A DNA stretch of 64,000 nucleotides from Aeromicrobium sp. GTDB taxonomy: Bacteria > Actinomycetota > Actinomycetes > Propionibacteriales > Nocardioidaceae. Positions 10,501 to 18,585 of the stretch are shown piece by piece. The position numbers and the translations under genes were made by a program. The DNA is taken from assembly GCF_023146395.1 (NCBI RefSeq), contig NZ_JAGLCD010000007.1, positions 61,899 through 125,898 of the forward strand, given 5' to 3'. A model generated the notes under the pieces. The model did no database searches, was not told the DNA's origin, and saw nothing but the letters and a program-made list of their open reading frames with translations. Within the stretch, counting starts at the first letter, position 1, and each line of letters begins with the position of its first letter.

Positions 10501-13500
10501 CCGTTGCCGCCGAGCCCGTCGGTGATCGTGTAGCCGATCGAGCTCGTGGCCGTCTGGTCGCCGTCGGGCTGGGGGGCGGTGACCTCGATGAACGTGCCCG
10601 AGACCCGGGCGTCGGAGCCGGACGGCACTGTGAGCTCGGCCAGGAGGTCGATCGGGTCGCCGTCGGGATCGGCGTCGTTGAGGCGCGGGTCGTACTGGAT
10701 CTTCTTGCCCGGCTTGACCAGGAGCTCGTCGTTGAGGGCGACCGGCGCCTGGTTGACCGGAGCCTGCGGGATCACGCCGACGCGCACCTCCGCGGGGGCC
10801 GACCCGCCGTACTTGTCGGCGACCGTGACGCTGAAGACGTCGGTGCCTGACTCGCTCTCGAAGGGCTCGTACTCGACCCAGTCGGCACCCGTCGCGACGA
10901 TGCGTCCCTTCTGCGGGGCCTGGACGACGCTCTTGAAGCCCACCGCGTCGCCGTCGGGATCGGCGCCCTGCACGTTGAGCGGGATCCGCACGGTGCTGCC
11001 GACGATCGCGCGGTCGACGATGGGGTTGGGTCGAGGCGCGCTGTTGCCCTCAGGGGTGTCGGGCTTGACCGTGAGCCAGACCGTCGAGGCCACCCGCACC
11101 CCGGCGGCGTCGCGCACGCCGTACGTGAACGAGTACTGGCCCGGCTCCTCGGGGGCCCGGACCTTGAGGTCCTGGCCCGACACGAACACCAGCAGCCCCG
11201 CCTCGGTCGTGGCCTCGTCGACCACGAGGTCGTCCTGCACGAGGTCGAGGTCGTCACCGTCGGGGTCGGAGTCGTTCTCGAGCACCGACACGGTGGCCAC
11301 GGCACCGGCACGCATGGTCTGGTAGTCGGCGTTGACGACCGGGGGACGGTTCTCGCCGCGGGGGCCGGGACTGATGACGACGGCGCCGGTCGCGGTCTCC
11401 TCGCCGTCGGACAGGACGTAGTCGATCTGGGCCGGTTCGGTCAGCTCGCCCGTGGCCTCGACGCGCAGCATCCTGTTCTCGAGCAGCACCGCCTTGAGCG
11501 GCACCCCGTCGCCGACCTCGACGCCCTGGACCACCAGGACGTCCTCGTCGGGGTCGTAGTCGTTGGCGAGGACGTCGACGAGCACCGAGCCACCCGCCGG
11601 CAGGACCCCTTGGTCCTTGACCGCGACCGGGGCCGCGTTGGCGTCGGACGGGGCCTTGACGTCGAGGCGCACGACCGACGAGGCGGACTTGTCGACGTTC
11701 GCGGCGGTGTACGGCAGGTAGTAGGTGCCGGGTCGCTGGGTCGTGGCCGTGAAGGTCCCCGCGATCGCGTCGACGACGACCTCGACGCCCTCGGGACGAC
11801 CGACGTCGGTCAGGGTCAGCGGCACCCCCGTCGGGCTGCCGTCGTTGAGCAGCGGCTCGACCAGGGTCTTGGTGCCGGCGATGCCCACCGCGCGGTCGGC
11901 AATCGGCTCCGGGACGGCCGACGTCGCGGCCACGACGTTGACCGGCACGACCGCCGTGACATCGCCCCCACGACCGTCCGAGACCGTGATCTCGATGCCG
12001 TTCTGCCCGATCTGACCGAGCGTGTCGACGAACTCCACCGTGCCGTCGGGACGGAACTCGACCTGACCCTCCCCCGTGGCGGTGGCTGCCGAGATCGTGA
12101 GGTCGTCGCCGTCGGGGTCGAGCCAGTCGGCCAGGACGAAGACGGAGTTGCGCTGCCCCTGTGCCACCGTCAGCGAGGTGTCGCGGTCGGGGAGCTTGAC
12201 CGGCACGAGGTTCTCGGCCGCGCCGCGCATCGCGATCGTGGCCTCGGTCGAGGCCGTGCCGCCGCGCCCGTCGGCGATGTCGTACCGGAACACCGCGTCA
12301 CCGGCGGCGTCGGGGGCGAACGAGGCCTGGACCTGGGTGTCGTTGCCCACGACGGCGTAGCCGCTCACGGGCTCGGGGCCGCTCACGTGGGTGACCTTGG
12401 TGATCGTGATGAGGTCACGGTCCGGATCGGTGTCGTTGAGCACGACCGGCAGGATCGTGGCCTGACCGGGGCGTGCGCCGAGGTTGTCGGGGTTCGCGAC
12501 GGGCGGGCGGTTCTCGGGCTGCTCGTCGGGGTCCTCGACCTCCTGCTTCTCGAGCTCCTGGCGCTGGGTGTTGGGGTCGACGTCGTCCCAGTTGTTGACG
12601 CGGTCGAGCGAGTCCTTCTGCACCATCCAGGAGTCGCCGGAGACCGTGTCGTTCAGCACCACGACGTCCCGGTTGACCCGGAACACCAGGTTCGCCGACG
12701 CCGTGAGGCCAGGAATCGCCTTGTGGAAGGGCCGCTCCCCCTCGCACAGGCGGGTGTAGGACTCGGCCGCGCCGTCGTCGGTCGTGCGGGCGTCGGCCCA
12801 CGCCGCGTGCACACAGCCGTCGAGCACGACCGGGGCCGCGGGGTCGCCCGCGACGGGCGGCTGCTTGAGCTGTTCGAGGTCGCCACCGGTCGGCGAGGTG
12901 CTCAGCAGCCCCTCCTCGGTGCCGATGTAGAGCGTGCCACCTGCGGCGCTGGGCACCTGGAGCTTCACCGCGCCGGGCTTCTCGGTCTCGATCCGCACCG
13001 GCTCGGCGCCCGCGCGGAACAGCCGGGCCTGGGCGGCGTCGTAGGCGACGGGGTCCGAGCCGACCACCGTGAGCTGGGCGTCCTCGCCGATCGAGTCGCC
13101 GAGCTCCCAGGTTCCCTCCTGCTCGGGGGTGCCGTCCTCGGCGAGCGCGAAGCTCGTGACGGTGCCGGAGCTGCGGTCCAGGACGTAGGCCACCCCGTTC
13201 GGGCTGACCGCGACCGCGCCGTCGCGCGCGACCTTGGCGATCTCCGGCTCGGCCTTGGCCGAGAACGACGCCACGTTCTGGCTCGACCGGACCCACAGCT
13301 GGCCGGTCTGGGTGTCGAGCAGACCGATCGTGTGGCCGCCGAAGGCGGCGTCGACGGTCTCCGGGAGCTCGACCGGCTCCGAGGCCACGGCGCTGGCGAC
13401 GTCGACCTGTCGCAGCGTGCGGGTGCCGGACTGGTTGTCGATGAAGACCGTGGGACCGTTCTGGAAGATGTCCACGTCGGCCGAGTCGGTCGAGACGCCC

Positions 13501-13766
13501 AGGTCGAGCTGCTTGATCTGCGGGTTGAGCCGGCCGATCAGGAGCCGCTGGGAGTTCGAGACCCAGACGCTGCCGTCGTGCAGCTCGACATCGGTGACGG
13601 GAGTGCCGTCGGCCCGGAAGGCCAGGACCACCAGGAGCGACGAGACCAGGGCCAGCGAGGCACCCGAGGCGATCGTGCGCCAGCGGCGGGCCCGCGGCTT
13701 CGCGAGCCCTCGGGCCGCCGTGGCCGCCGGGGCCGCGACGCGCCGGCCCCCGGCCGAGCGCCTCAC
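7542..13766 (-). CDS. Giant membrane-anchored surface protein with Ig/cadherin-like and FN3 repeats
   Basis: 2074 residues. A basic cytoplasmic stub (1-30) is followed by one membrane segment (about 31-51), giving a type II (C-terminus outside) orientation. Residues about 55-400 resemble a beta-propeller-like sensor. Roughly residues 420-1500 are tandem Ig/cadherin-like repeats of about 90-100 residues, many with a calcium-type DPDGD loop (DPDRD, DPDGDD, DPDED, DPDGDP). At least five fibronectin type III domains follow (first: VVLTWSAPNDRGAPITTYRV), then a C-terminal domain with two Cys (SACAPGG, QRCPGT). No LPXTG sorting signal is present. The GTG start overlaps the FHA/winged-helix stop (GTGA). 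A surface adhesin, wall-spanning scaffold or secretion partner is plausible; no catalytic domain is seen. Confidence 0.88.
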   Translation of the reverse strand: MRRSAGGRRVAAPAATAARGLAKPRARRWRTIASGASLALVSSLLVVLAFRADGTPVTDVELHDGSVWVSNSQRLLIGRLNPQIKQLDLGVSTDSADVDIFQNGPTVFIDNQSGTRTLRQVDVASAVASEPVELPETVDAAFGGHTIGLLDTQTGQLWVRSSQNVASFSAKAEPEIAKVARDGAVAVSPNGVAYVLDRSSGTVTSFALAEDGTPEQEGTWELGDSIGEDAQLTVVGSDPVAYDAAQARLFRAGAEPVRIETEKPGAVKLQVPSAAGGTLYIGTEEGLLSTSPTGGDLEQLKQPPVAGDPAAPVVLDGCVHAAWADARTTDDGAAESYTRLCEGERPFHKAIPGLTASANLVFRVNRDVVVLNDTVSGDSWMVQKDSLDRVNNWDDVDPNTQRQELEKQEVEDPDEQPENRPPVANPDNLGARPGQATILPVVLNDTDPDRDLITITKVTHVSGPEPVSGYAVVGNDTQVQASFAPDAAGDAVFRYDIADGRGGTASTEATIAMRGAAENLVPVKLPDRDTSLTVAQGQRNSVFVLADWLDPDGDDLTISAATATGEGQVEFRPDGTVEFVDTLGQIGQNGIEITVSDGRGGDVTAVVPVNVVAATSAVPEPIADRAVGIAGTKTLVEPLLNDGSPTGVPLTLTDVGRPEGVEVVVDAIAGTFTATTQRPGTYYLPYTAANVDKSASSVVRLDVKAPSDANAAPVAVKDQGVLPAGGSVLVDVLANDYDPDEDVLVVQGVEVGDGVPLKAVLLENRMLRVEATGELTEPAQIDYVLSDGEETATGAVVISPGPRGENRPPVVNADYQTMRAGAVATVSVLENDSDPDGDDLDLVQDDLVVDEATTEAGLLVFVSGQDLKVRAPEEPGQYSFTYGVRDAAGVRVASTVWLTVKPDTPEGNSAPRPNPIVDRAIVGSTVRIPLNVQGADPDGDAVGFKSVVQAPQKGRIVATGADWVEYEPFESESGTDVFSVTVADKYGGSAPAEVRVGVIPQAPVNQAPVALNDELLVKPGKKIQYDPRLNDADPDGDPIDLLAELTVPSGSDARVSGTFIEVTAPQPDGDQTATSSIGYTITDGLGGNGTAFFVLSASEDAPFHAPIVRDDSADLAEVTGKKAGDTALVDVLENDGDLDGRLEDLEIEAIDADVSRVKGRQLEVTLAAEDQVVAYKVTDADDQVAYGFVFVSGTDSAPPTVDPTAVPLETPVNTPIEIELADVILVRDGRTPVLTTQDVITAQRSDGSPLVRDGQDDRVVFTPQADYVGPASVTVEVTDGDGLNDPDGKRALLTIPIDVTPDGNVPPTMRTVRMVVSDDGEPSRLDLVNAATDLNDDDLSFEVTGVEGPVDADMDGSTVIEVSAQDGAATGDTATVDVVVDDGTVQVPGQVLVTVSSSTRPPIVVAPIRVDATAGDPVTIDVADFATNPYADDDEPLRVSQVQVESGEGTISGERGTEFTVTPRADTFGVVSVKFTVSDASGDSLRDVVGRATVTVAGRPEAPGRPQVTTTEARSVVLTWSAPNDRGAPITTYRVTGSGGVSQECASTTCTIGGLNPGDAYTFTVVAVNRVGDSDPSAASAPVTPDKMPDVMAPPQIAIEPTAMDGQLRLSWTPPGNEGSAVTSYEIKMVGSGQSQSVPGGSTSYTWAGLTNGTTYQFQIRAINKTPTQQQFSPSSAAVAPFGKPAVMRAPVAEALSNGADGGKTIRALWEPSDDNGDPIAGYRLVTYANGSVLRTEELPAGTTSRTYNGVENGIDYSFAIEARNRAGWSPSPSPQSNAVKPFGPASEPRITGATEGDGRFDLQIVTPADNGGYPVRAYRVSGAGGTKTVNAPTQAEGAATTLTVTGVANSESGYNVSIVPLSGDNGSLPGAQSNTWNNIRPNGPPNAPTNVQASRDGRTAINYSWSRPATNGRPISGFEYRIDGGTWRSTNGTSFRGTGYEPGSRHTIDVRTVDSEGRKSDPRSAAATTEDFNPTVTTGYTGGTRFGFPEVRINGDDLPNGNYTMSLRKDVDGTLLDGTEQRTVTASNNQVREFGSACAPGGGSNRYYAQLVNNSTGQVYQSNRVTFQRCPGT

Positions 13767-14545
13767 GTGCGCTCCTGGGGCTCGTCGAGGATCTCCAGGT
13801 GCTCGGGACGCACGATCCGGGCTGCCACGGCGTACTCCACGAGGCGGGCGCGCCGGTTGGTGGCGAGCCGGCCGGCTCCGCCGCGCAGCCCCTTGACCCC
13901 GGCCGCGGAGAACTTGTCGCAGACGTTGTCGAGCTTGCGGTTGAAGGTCGTGATGGGCCAGCCGAGCCGCTCGGCCGCCTTGGCGTTGCTGGGCAGCTCG
14001 CTGATGCCGGTCCCGGCGCGGCGCAGGGAGCCCTCGGCCAGGGCCAGGATCAGGCGAAACTGGGTCGGGGTGAGCTCCACGGCCCCGAGGGTGTGATCGC
14101 CCGACGGCTGCTCGAGATCCTGGTGCGGGCTCACGACGAACGTCGGCGCGGCGCTGTGCACCGTGACCTCGTAGGTCGTCTCACCCGCGGTGAACAGCAC
14201 GGCCAGGTCCGGCAGAACGACCGGAACCTGCGAACCCGGGCCGACGACCGACTGCAGCGTGCCGGCCTCGCCCGTGACGGTCAGCGACAGGCGGGTGCCG
14301 ACGTTGCTGATCCACCAGAAGCCCCGCTCGTGGCGCAGGTCGACGAGCTGGCGGTGCAGGTAAGGATTGTCCTCGTCGACCACGAGGTCGCCCTCGCGGC
14401 CGATCGTGAAGGACTCCCCGACCGCGACGTCGTACTCCTCGCCGCAGAACTCGACCGTCAGACGCGCGCCACCGGGCACGAGGTCGTCATCGCCGACCTC
14501 GAGGTCCTGCGACGTCGCGTCGTCGCCCACGCCCCCGTGACTCAT
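13763..14545 (-). CDS. FHA domain protein with C-terminal winged-helix-like region
   Basis: 260 residues, no membrane segment. Residues about 28-120 are FHA-like (SFTIGREGDLVVDEDNPYLH, then ISNVGTRLSL). Residues about 163-250 are helical, with a reading compatible with a helix-turn-helix (LTPTQFRLILALAEGSL, then AAERLGWPITTFNRKLDNVC). It may be a phosphorylation-responsive DNA-binding regulator, or an adaptor whose helical part binds protein. It sits between the kinase gene and the giant surface-protein gene; its stop overlaps the start of the latter. A 96-bp gap separates it from the kinase gene upstream. I recognise the pieces but no characterised protein. Confidence 0.78.
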   Translation of the reverse strand: MSHGGVGDDATSQDLEVGDDDLVPGGARLTVEFCGEEYDVAVGESFTIGREGDLVVDEDNPYLHRQLVDLRHERGFWWISNVGTRLSLTVTGEAGTLQSVVGPGSQVPVVLPDLAVLFTAGETTYEVTVHSAAPTFVVSPHQDLEQPSGDHTLGAVELTPTQFRLILALAEGSLRRAGTGISELPSNAKAAERLGWPITTFNRKLDNVCDKFSAAGVKGLRGGAGRLATNRRARLVEYAVAARIVRPEHLEILDEPQERT

Positions 14546-14641
14546 GTTCTCGCGTCCTGTTCCTGTGCTCGCTGTCCGTGGAGGGACGGTGCCCCGCGGA
14601 GCCGACGCCCCCCGACGATCCTCATATCTTCCCCCGGTCCC

Positions 14642-16312
14642 TCACCGCGCGCAGACCGGGCCGGAGTCCTCGACGGGCGAGGTCCGCCCGTCGGCGCGTT
14701 TGACCAGCACGACGATGCACGTCGACCCGGTCCCGGCGGCGCGGATCGTGAGCGTCGGCTCGGCCACCTCGTTGGCGGTCTCGAGCTGACCGGCACCGGC
14801 CCGCATCCAGACGTACGTGTCGCCCGTCTCCGGATCGGGGTTGGTCCAGGTGAAGACCGCGAGACCTTCCTGGATCCGACCCTCCAGGTCGGTCGGGGCC
14901 TGGGGCGCGTCGCCCACGACCACGGTGGGGTCCTGGCGTTGTCCGTCGTCGAGGTCGTCGGCCTGGTCGCGGTCCGACGAGGTGCCGCTCAGCAGTGCAG
15001 CGGCGACGAGGCCCACGATGACGAGGAGCACCACGAGCCCCCCGACCCAGAGCCACGGCGAGCGGCGAGCGCGCTCCGCGGCCGGGGCCGTGGTGGCGGC
15101 CGGGGGCGCGGCGACCGGAGCCAGGGCCGAGGCGACGTGCCACGGGATGGCGTCGTCATGGCCCGCAGCCGGTGTCGCAGGTCGCGGTGCCGGGGCGGGT
15201 GACGCCGGGCCGGCCGGCGGCGCGACCCGACCTGAGGGTGCGGGAGTCGGGGCACTGGACGCGGCCGGCACGGGCGGGCCCGACGGCAGGGGGCGCACGT
15301 GGGTGCGGTCGTCGACGTCGGAGATCACGACCGGACGCAGGCGGGTGCCCTCGGGCTGGGCCTGGTCCTTCGACTGGGGCTCGACGACCGCGACGGGGCG
15401 CACCCGGGTGCGGTCGTCGTCGCTCGGGGTGACCGGGTCGGTGGCCGAGGCGTCGAGCACCTCGATGCGCGTGGGGGGCTCGCCGAGCTCGAGCTGCACG
15501 TCGTAGAGCGCCGACGCCAGGGCCAGCGCGGAGGGCTGGCGCGCCTCGAGGTCCTTGCTCATGGCGGTCGTGAGGATCGTCATGAGCGAGTCCGGCACGT
15601 CGCCGCGGTTGATGCGGGCCGGCTGCTGCCGCTCGATGCGGGTCATGAGGGTGGCGTTGTCGTTGGCCGCGCCGGGGACCTCGAACGGCGAGCGCCCGGC
15701 CAGCAGCGTGTACAGCGTGGCGCCGAGCGACCAGACGTCGCTGCGGACGTCGGTCGGCGGGTCGTCGCCGAAGAACTCCGGCGGCGACCAGGGCACCGAC
15801 ACCCCCGTGGCGCCGGTGTCGGTGTCGTGCGTCGTGGCCGCGATGCCGAAGTCGGTGAGCATGGGCGACCCGTAGGCGCTCGTGAGGATGTTGTGCGGCT
15901 TGATGTCGCGGTGCAGGATGCCGGCGCGGTGGGCGGTCTCGACCGCACTGCAGAGCCGGACCCCGATCTCCAGGGTGTCGGGCACCGAGAAGCGTTCGGC
16001 CCGGTAGCGCGCGGCGAGGTTCGGCGCCGGGCAGTACTCCATGACCAGGTACGGGCGTCCGTCGACGCTGACCCCGGCCTGGAAGATCGAGACGATCGAC
16101 GGGTGGTCCGACAGCTGGGCCATGAGGTTGGCCTCGGCGTGGAAGACGTCGCGCTCGGCCGCCTGGACCGCCGACTCCAGCAGTACCTTGACCGCGACCT
16201 GCCGGTTGAGACCGTCGCGGTACAGGAAGACGTCGGCGAATCCGCCCTCGCCGATGTGGTCGACGAAGGTGAAGCCCGTCAGACGGGGTGGCGTGCTGCG
16301 CAGGCGGGTCAC
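14642..16312 (-). CDS. Membrane Ser/Thr protein kinase with extracellular FN3-like domain
   Basis: 556 residues. The Hanks-type kinase domain spans about 13-280: glycine loop GEGGFADV (21-28), Lys42 in VAVKVL, HRDIKPHN with catalytic Asp136, DFG at 154-156, and SPPEF in the APE position. A Pro/Ala-rich juxtamembrane linker (about 285-415) leads to one membrane segment (about 418-441). The roughly 114 extracellular residues carry no PASTA repeat; the pattern APTDLEGRIQEGLAVFTWTN is FN3-like. The GTG start overlaps the preceding FHA gene (GTGA). The PP2C phosphatase two genes upstream is the natural antagonist, and the FHA proteins of the locus are likely substrates or readers. A shared FN3 fold with the giant protein suggests sensing of that protein, which is inference. 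Confidence 0.92.
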   Translation of the reverse strand: MTRLRSTPPRLTGFTFVDHIGEGGFADVFLYRDGLNRQVAVKVLLESAVQAAERDVFHAEANLMAQLSDHPSIVSIFQAGVSVDGRPYLVMEYCPAPNLAARYRAERFSVPDTLEIGVRLCSAVETAHRAGILHRDIKPHNILTSAYGSPMLTDFGIAATTHDTDTGATGVSVPWSPPEFFGDDPPTDVRSDVWSLGATLYTLLAGRSPFEVPGAANDNATLMTRIERQQPARINRGDVPDSLMTILTTAMSKDLEARQPSALALASALYDVQLELGEPPTRIEVLDASATDPVTPSDDDRTRVRPVAVVEPQSKDQAQPEGTRLRPVVISDVDDRTHVRPLPSGPPVPAASSAPTPAPSGRVAPPAGPASPAPAPRPATPAAGHDDAIPWHVASALAPVAAPPAATTAPAAERARRSPWLWVGGLVVLLVIVGLVAAALLSGTSSDRDQADDLDDGQRQDPTVVVGDAPQAPTDLEGRIQEGLAVFTWTNPDPETGDTYVWMRAGAGQLETANEVAEPTLTIRAAGTGSTCIVVLVKRADGRTSPVEDSGPVCAR

Positions 16313-17460
16313 GGCGCACCGCCGGAGAGGGCGAGCGTGATCGTGAGGTCGTCGGAGAGGCGCAGCACCGAGCCGTCAGCCGCATCGGTGGGGACGTCCC
16401 GCACCAGTACCCCCTCCGTGCCCCCAGGCGGAGTCAGCGTCGTGCCGTTGGTCGACACATCGGTCACCAGCACGGTAGCCGCGGCCACCGCGATCTCCAA
16501 GTGGGTGCTGGAGACGTACGGGTCGTCGACCACGACGAGCTGGGGCAGCGCAGCCCCCGTGACGGCGGTCGAGCGGGGGCTGCGACCGACGAGGGCCCGG
16601 CCGGACACGTCGTAGGTCTCCCCCGTGCTCAGGGTCAGGGTCACGAGGGGGCCCGGTCGGTGCGACACCGTCCGGGCGGCCGCACCCCGGCGGGGCAGGC
16701 TCGCGCGCGCGACGGTGTGACCGTCGTGGTCGCCGCTTCCGGGAGTCATGACGGCCTCCGGGGTGGTGGGGTCCTCCTCCGCGGGGTCCTCGGGCCCCTC
16801 GTCGAGATCGGCCTCGACCGGACGCACGGCGGCGTCCTCGGGCCGGCGACCAGGCACCGTGACGCCGAACATCGCGTCGAACTCGTGCTCGTCCGGCTCG
16901 ATGATCGTCGCGGGCGAGTCGGGGGCCGGTGGCTCGGCAGCCACTGGGTCGGCAGCGGGCACCGGGTCCGCGGCGGTGGAAAGTGCGGCGGTGGAAAGAG
17001 CGGCAGGCGCCGCCGCACCGGCCTCGGGGCGGCTCCGCAGGACCCATCGCACCTGCGAGGCCCGGACGAGACCGGCGTCGATCGGCAGGCGGACGGCGTC
17101 CGACGGCTCCGCTCCACCGCTGTCGCCGGCGTGCAGCACGACGGTGTCGACCTCGGCGCGGGGCCACGAGCGCTCCGACCAGGTCGTGACCCCGTGCCCT
17201 TCCAGCAGCTCGTCGCCGATCTCGACCCGGTGACGGCCCCGCACCAGCACGCGGACCTCGTCACCCTCCACCAGGGTGCAGGCGAAGTCCGGGACGGACG
17301 ACCAGCCACGGGCCGTGAGCGCCTCGACGAGACCGGGCACCGTGAGCGGCTGCTCGAACAGCGCGGCGAGCGTGGCCTCCTGACCGGGATCGGTCACGAC
17401 GACGCCCACGCCCGTGACGAGGGCGAGGGCGTCTCCGGACCGGTACCAGCGGCCGGTCAC
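16309..17460 (-). CDS. FHA domain protein
   Basis: 383 residues, soluble. The N-terminal 125 residues form a domain I do not recognise. A Pro/Ala-rich, acidic middle follows (about 150-255). The C-terminal 100 residues are an FHA domain: RALVGRSPRSTAV, DDPYVSSTHLEIAV and VSTNGTTLTPPGG. The GTG start at 17460 is 42 bp after the PP2C stop, and its stop overlaps the kinase start (GTGA). Placement between the phosphatase and the kinase suggests a phosphothreonine-reading adaptor for this kinase. Confidence 0.85.
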   Translation of the reverse strand: MTGRWYRSGDALALVTGVGVVVTDPGQEATLAALFEQPLTVPGLVEALTARGWSSVPDFACTLVEGDEVRVLVRGRHRVEIGDELLEGHGVTTWSERSWPRAEVDTVVLHAGDSGGAEPSDAVRLPIDAGLVRASQVRWVLRSRPEAGAAAPAALSTAALSTAADPVPAADPVAAEPPAPDSPATIIEPDEHEFDAMFGVTVPGRRPEDAAVRPVEADLDEGPEDPAEEDPTTPEAVMTPGSGDHDGHTVARASLPRRGAAARTVSHRPGPLVTLTLSTGETYDVSGRALVGRSPRSTAVTGAALPQLVVVDDPYVSSTHLEIAVAAATVLVTDVSTNGTTLTPPGGTEGVLVRDVPTDAADGSVLRLSDDLTITLALSGGAP

Positions 17461-17502
17461 GACGGACCGCTCCTCGGTCGCAGGCCGCTCACGCGTGGCC
17501 CC

Positions 17503-18351
17503 TCATGCGTGGCTCCTCGCCTGCGGCACGGTGTCGACCTCGGGATCGCTGCAGTGACCGAGCGTGTCGGCCTGCGACAGGACGTCGCTGCCGATCACGT
17601 CGATCACGATCGCGGTGACGTTGTCGCGGCCGCCGGCCTCGACCGCCGCGGCGACGAGGCGCGCCGAGGTCACGGCCGCCGCGGCGCCACCGCGCAGGAT
17701 GCGCTCGATGCGGGCGTCGTCGAGCTCGCCGGTGAGCCCGTCGGAGCACAGCAGCAGACGGGTGCCTCCGCGAGCGGGCATCAGGGTGAAGTCGGCGGCC
17801 GCGTCGTCGACCGCGCCGATCGCGCGGGTGATGACGTGCCGGTCCGGGTGCACGCGGGCCTGTCGCTCGTCGATCTCGCCGGCGTCGATCATCTCCTGCA
17901 CCAGGGAGTGGTCGTGACTGACCTGCTCGAGCCGCTCCGGCGTCAGCAGGTAGGCCCGGGAGTCGCCGATGTTGACGAGCAGCCAGTAGCCACGCCCCCG
18001 CTCCACGACGTAGACCGCCGCGACGACCGTGGACCCGGGCGCCGTGACGGGTGAGGTGGCGAGGGCCGCGACCGCCGTGCGTGACGACTCCAGCACGCGC
18101 TCGATGTCCGGCGCGGTGACGTCGTCGCGGCCGGCGAGCTCGGCGAAGGCCTCGATCACGAGCTGGCTGGCGACGTCACCCGCGGCATGACCCCCCATGC
18201 CGTCGGCCACGACGTACACCGGTGGACTGACGAGCCAGGCGTCCTCGTTGTGGGTGCGCACTGCTCCCTCGTGGGTCGAGCCGGACGCGACCAGCGTGAC
18301 GCCCGCCGACACGATGTCCGGCGTCCACGTCACTGCGGTTGTCTGCGTCAC
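17503..18351 (-). CDS. PP2C-type Ser/Thr protein phosphatase
   Basis: 282 residues, a single catalytic domain without membrane anchor. Metal-binding and catalytic motifs are present in order: THNEDAWL (34-41), VVADGMGGHAAG (47-58), VNIGDSRAYLL, LLLCSDGLTGEL and GGRDNVTAIVI. It should dephosphorylate targets of the kinase encoded two genes downstream. It is the first gene of the ten-gene block. The start is GTG with a good GGGAGG ribosome-binding site 9 bases before it. The leader contains a 15-base direct repeat (18395-18440). Confidence 0.93.
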   Translation of the reverse strand: MTQTTAVTWTPDIVSAGVTLVASGSTHEGAVRTHNEDAWLVSPPVYVVADGMGGHAAGDVASQLVIEAFAELAGRDDVTAPDIERVLESSRTAVAALATSPVTAPGSTVVAAVYVVERGRGYWLLVNIGDSRAYLLTPERLEQVSHDHSLVQEMIDAGEIDERQARVHPDRHVITRAIGAVDDAAADFTLMPARGGTRLLLCSDGLTGELDDARIERILRGGAAAAVTSARLVAAAVEAGGRDNVTAIVIDVIGSDVLSQADTLGHCSDPEVDTVPQARSHA

Positions 18352-18394
18352 CCGATCGGCCCTCCCGGTCTGTTCCCGTCCCGCACTGCCGTGC

Positions 18395-18440
18395 CCCAGA
18401 ACTGTCCTGCCCAGAACTGTCCTGCCCCAGATCTGTCGCG
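18395..18440. repeat. 15-base direct repeats in the leader of the phosphatase-kinase block
   Basis: CCCAGAACTGTCCTG occurs at 18395-18409 and again, immediately after, at 18410-18424; a degenerate third copy (CCCAGATCTGTCGCG) is at 18426-18440. They lie 44-89 bases upstream of the PP2C start codon. They could be operator half-sites or only a local duplication. The rest of 18352-18585 holds no gene. Confidence 0.6.
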
Positions 18441-18542
18441 CCCAGCGCCCCTGGGTCCGGCCACCCTTGGTCAGGCCAGATGACGGCGCCGCCCGTGGGC
18501 CGCAGGATACGACGCCCCCAACCTAGGAGCGAATCGAGCCGC

Positions 18543-18570
18543 GGCACCATGGGGACCGGTCCCCGGTGCC
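18543..18570 (-). terminator. Terminator-like hairpin after the acetyltransferase gene
   Basis: The arms GGCACC-AT-GGGGACC and GGTCCCC-GGTGCC pair almost perfectly with a two-base bulge, starting 15 bases past the stop codon of the last gene of the rplM operon. There is no U-tract, as is common in GC-rich actinobacteria. Confidence 0.5.
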
Positions 18571-18585
18571 AGCGTCGCCAGGACC

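Noticed and set aside
13763..13766. Frameshift or gene break at the many 4-bp overlaps in the first 18 kb
   Set aside because: Each overlap has a clean ATGA or GTGA stop/start and both proteins are full-length by their domains, so these are coupled genes and not broken ones.
11610..14096. 828-codon plus-strand open frame over the giant surface-protein gene
   Set aside because: Low-complexity translation with no domains; the minus-strand reading has clear repeats and Ig/FN3 motifs.
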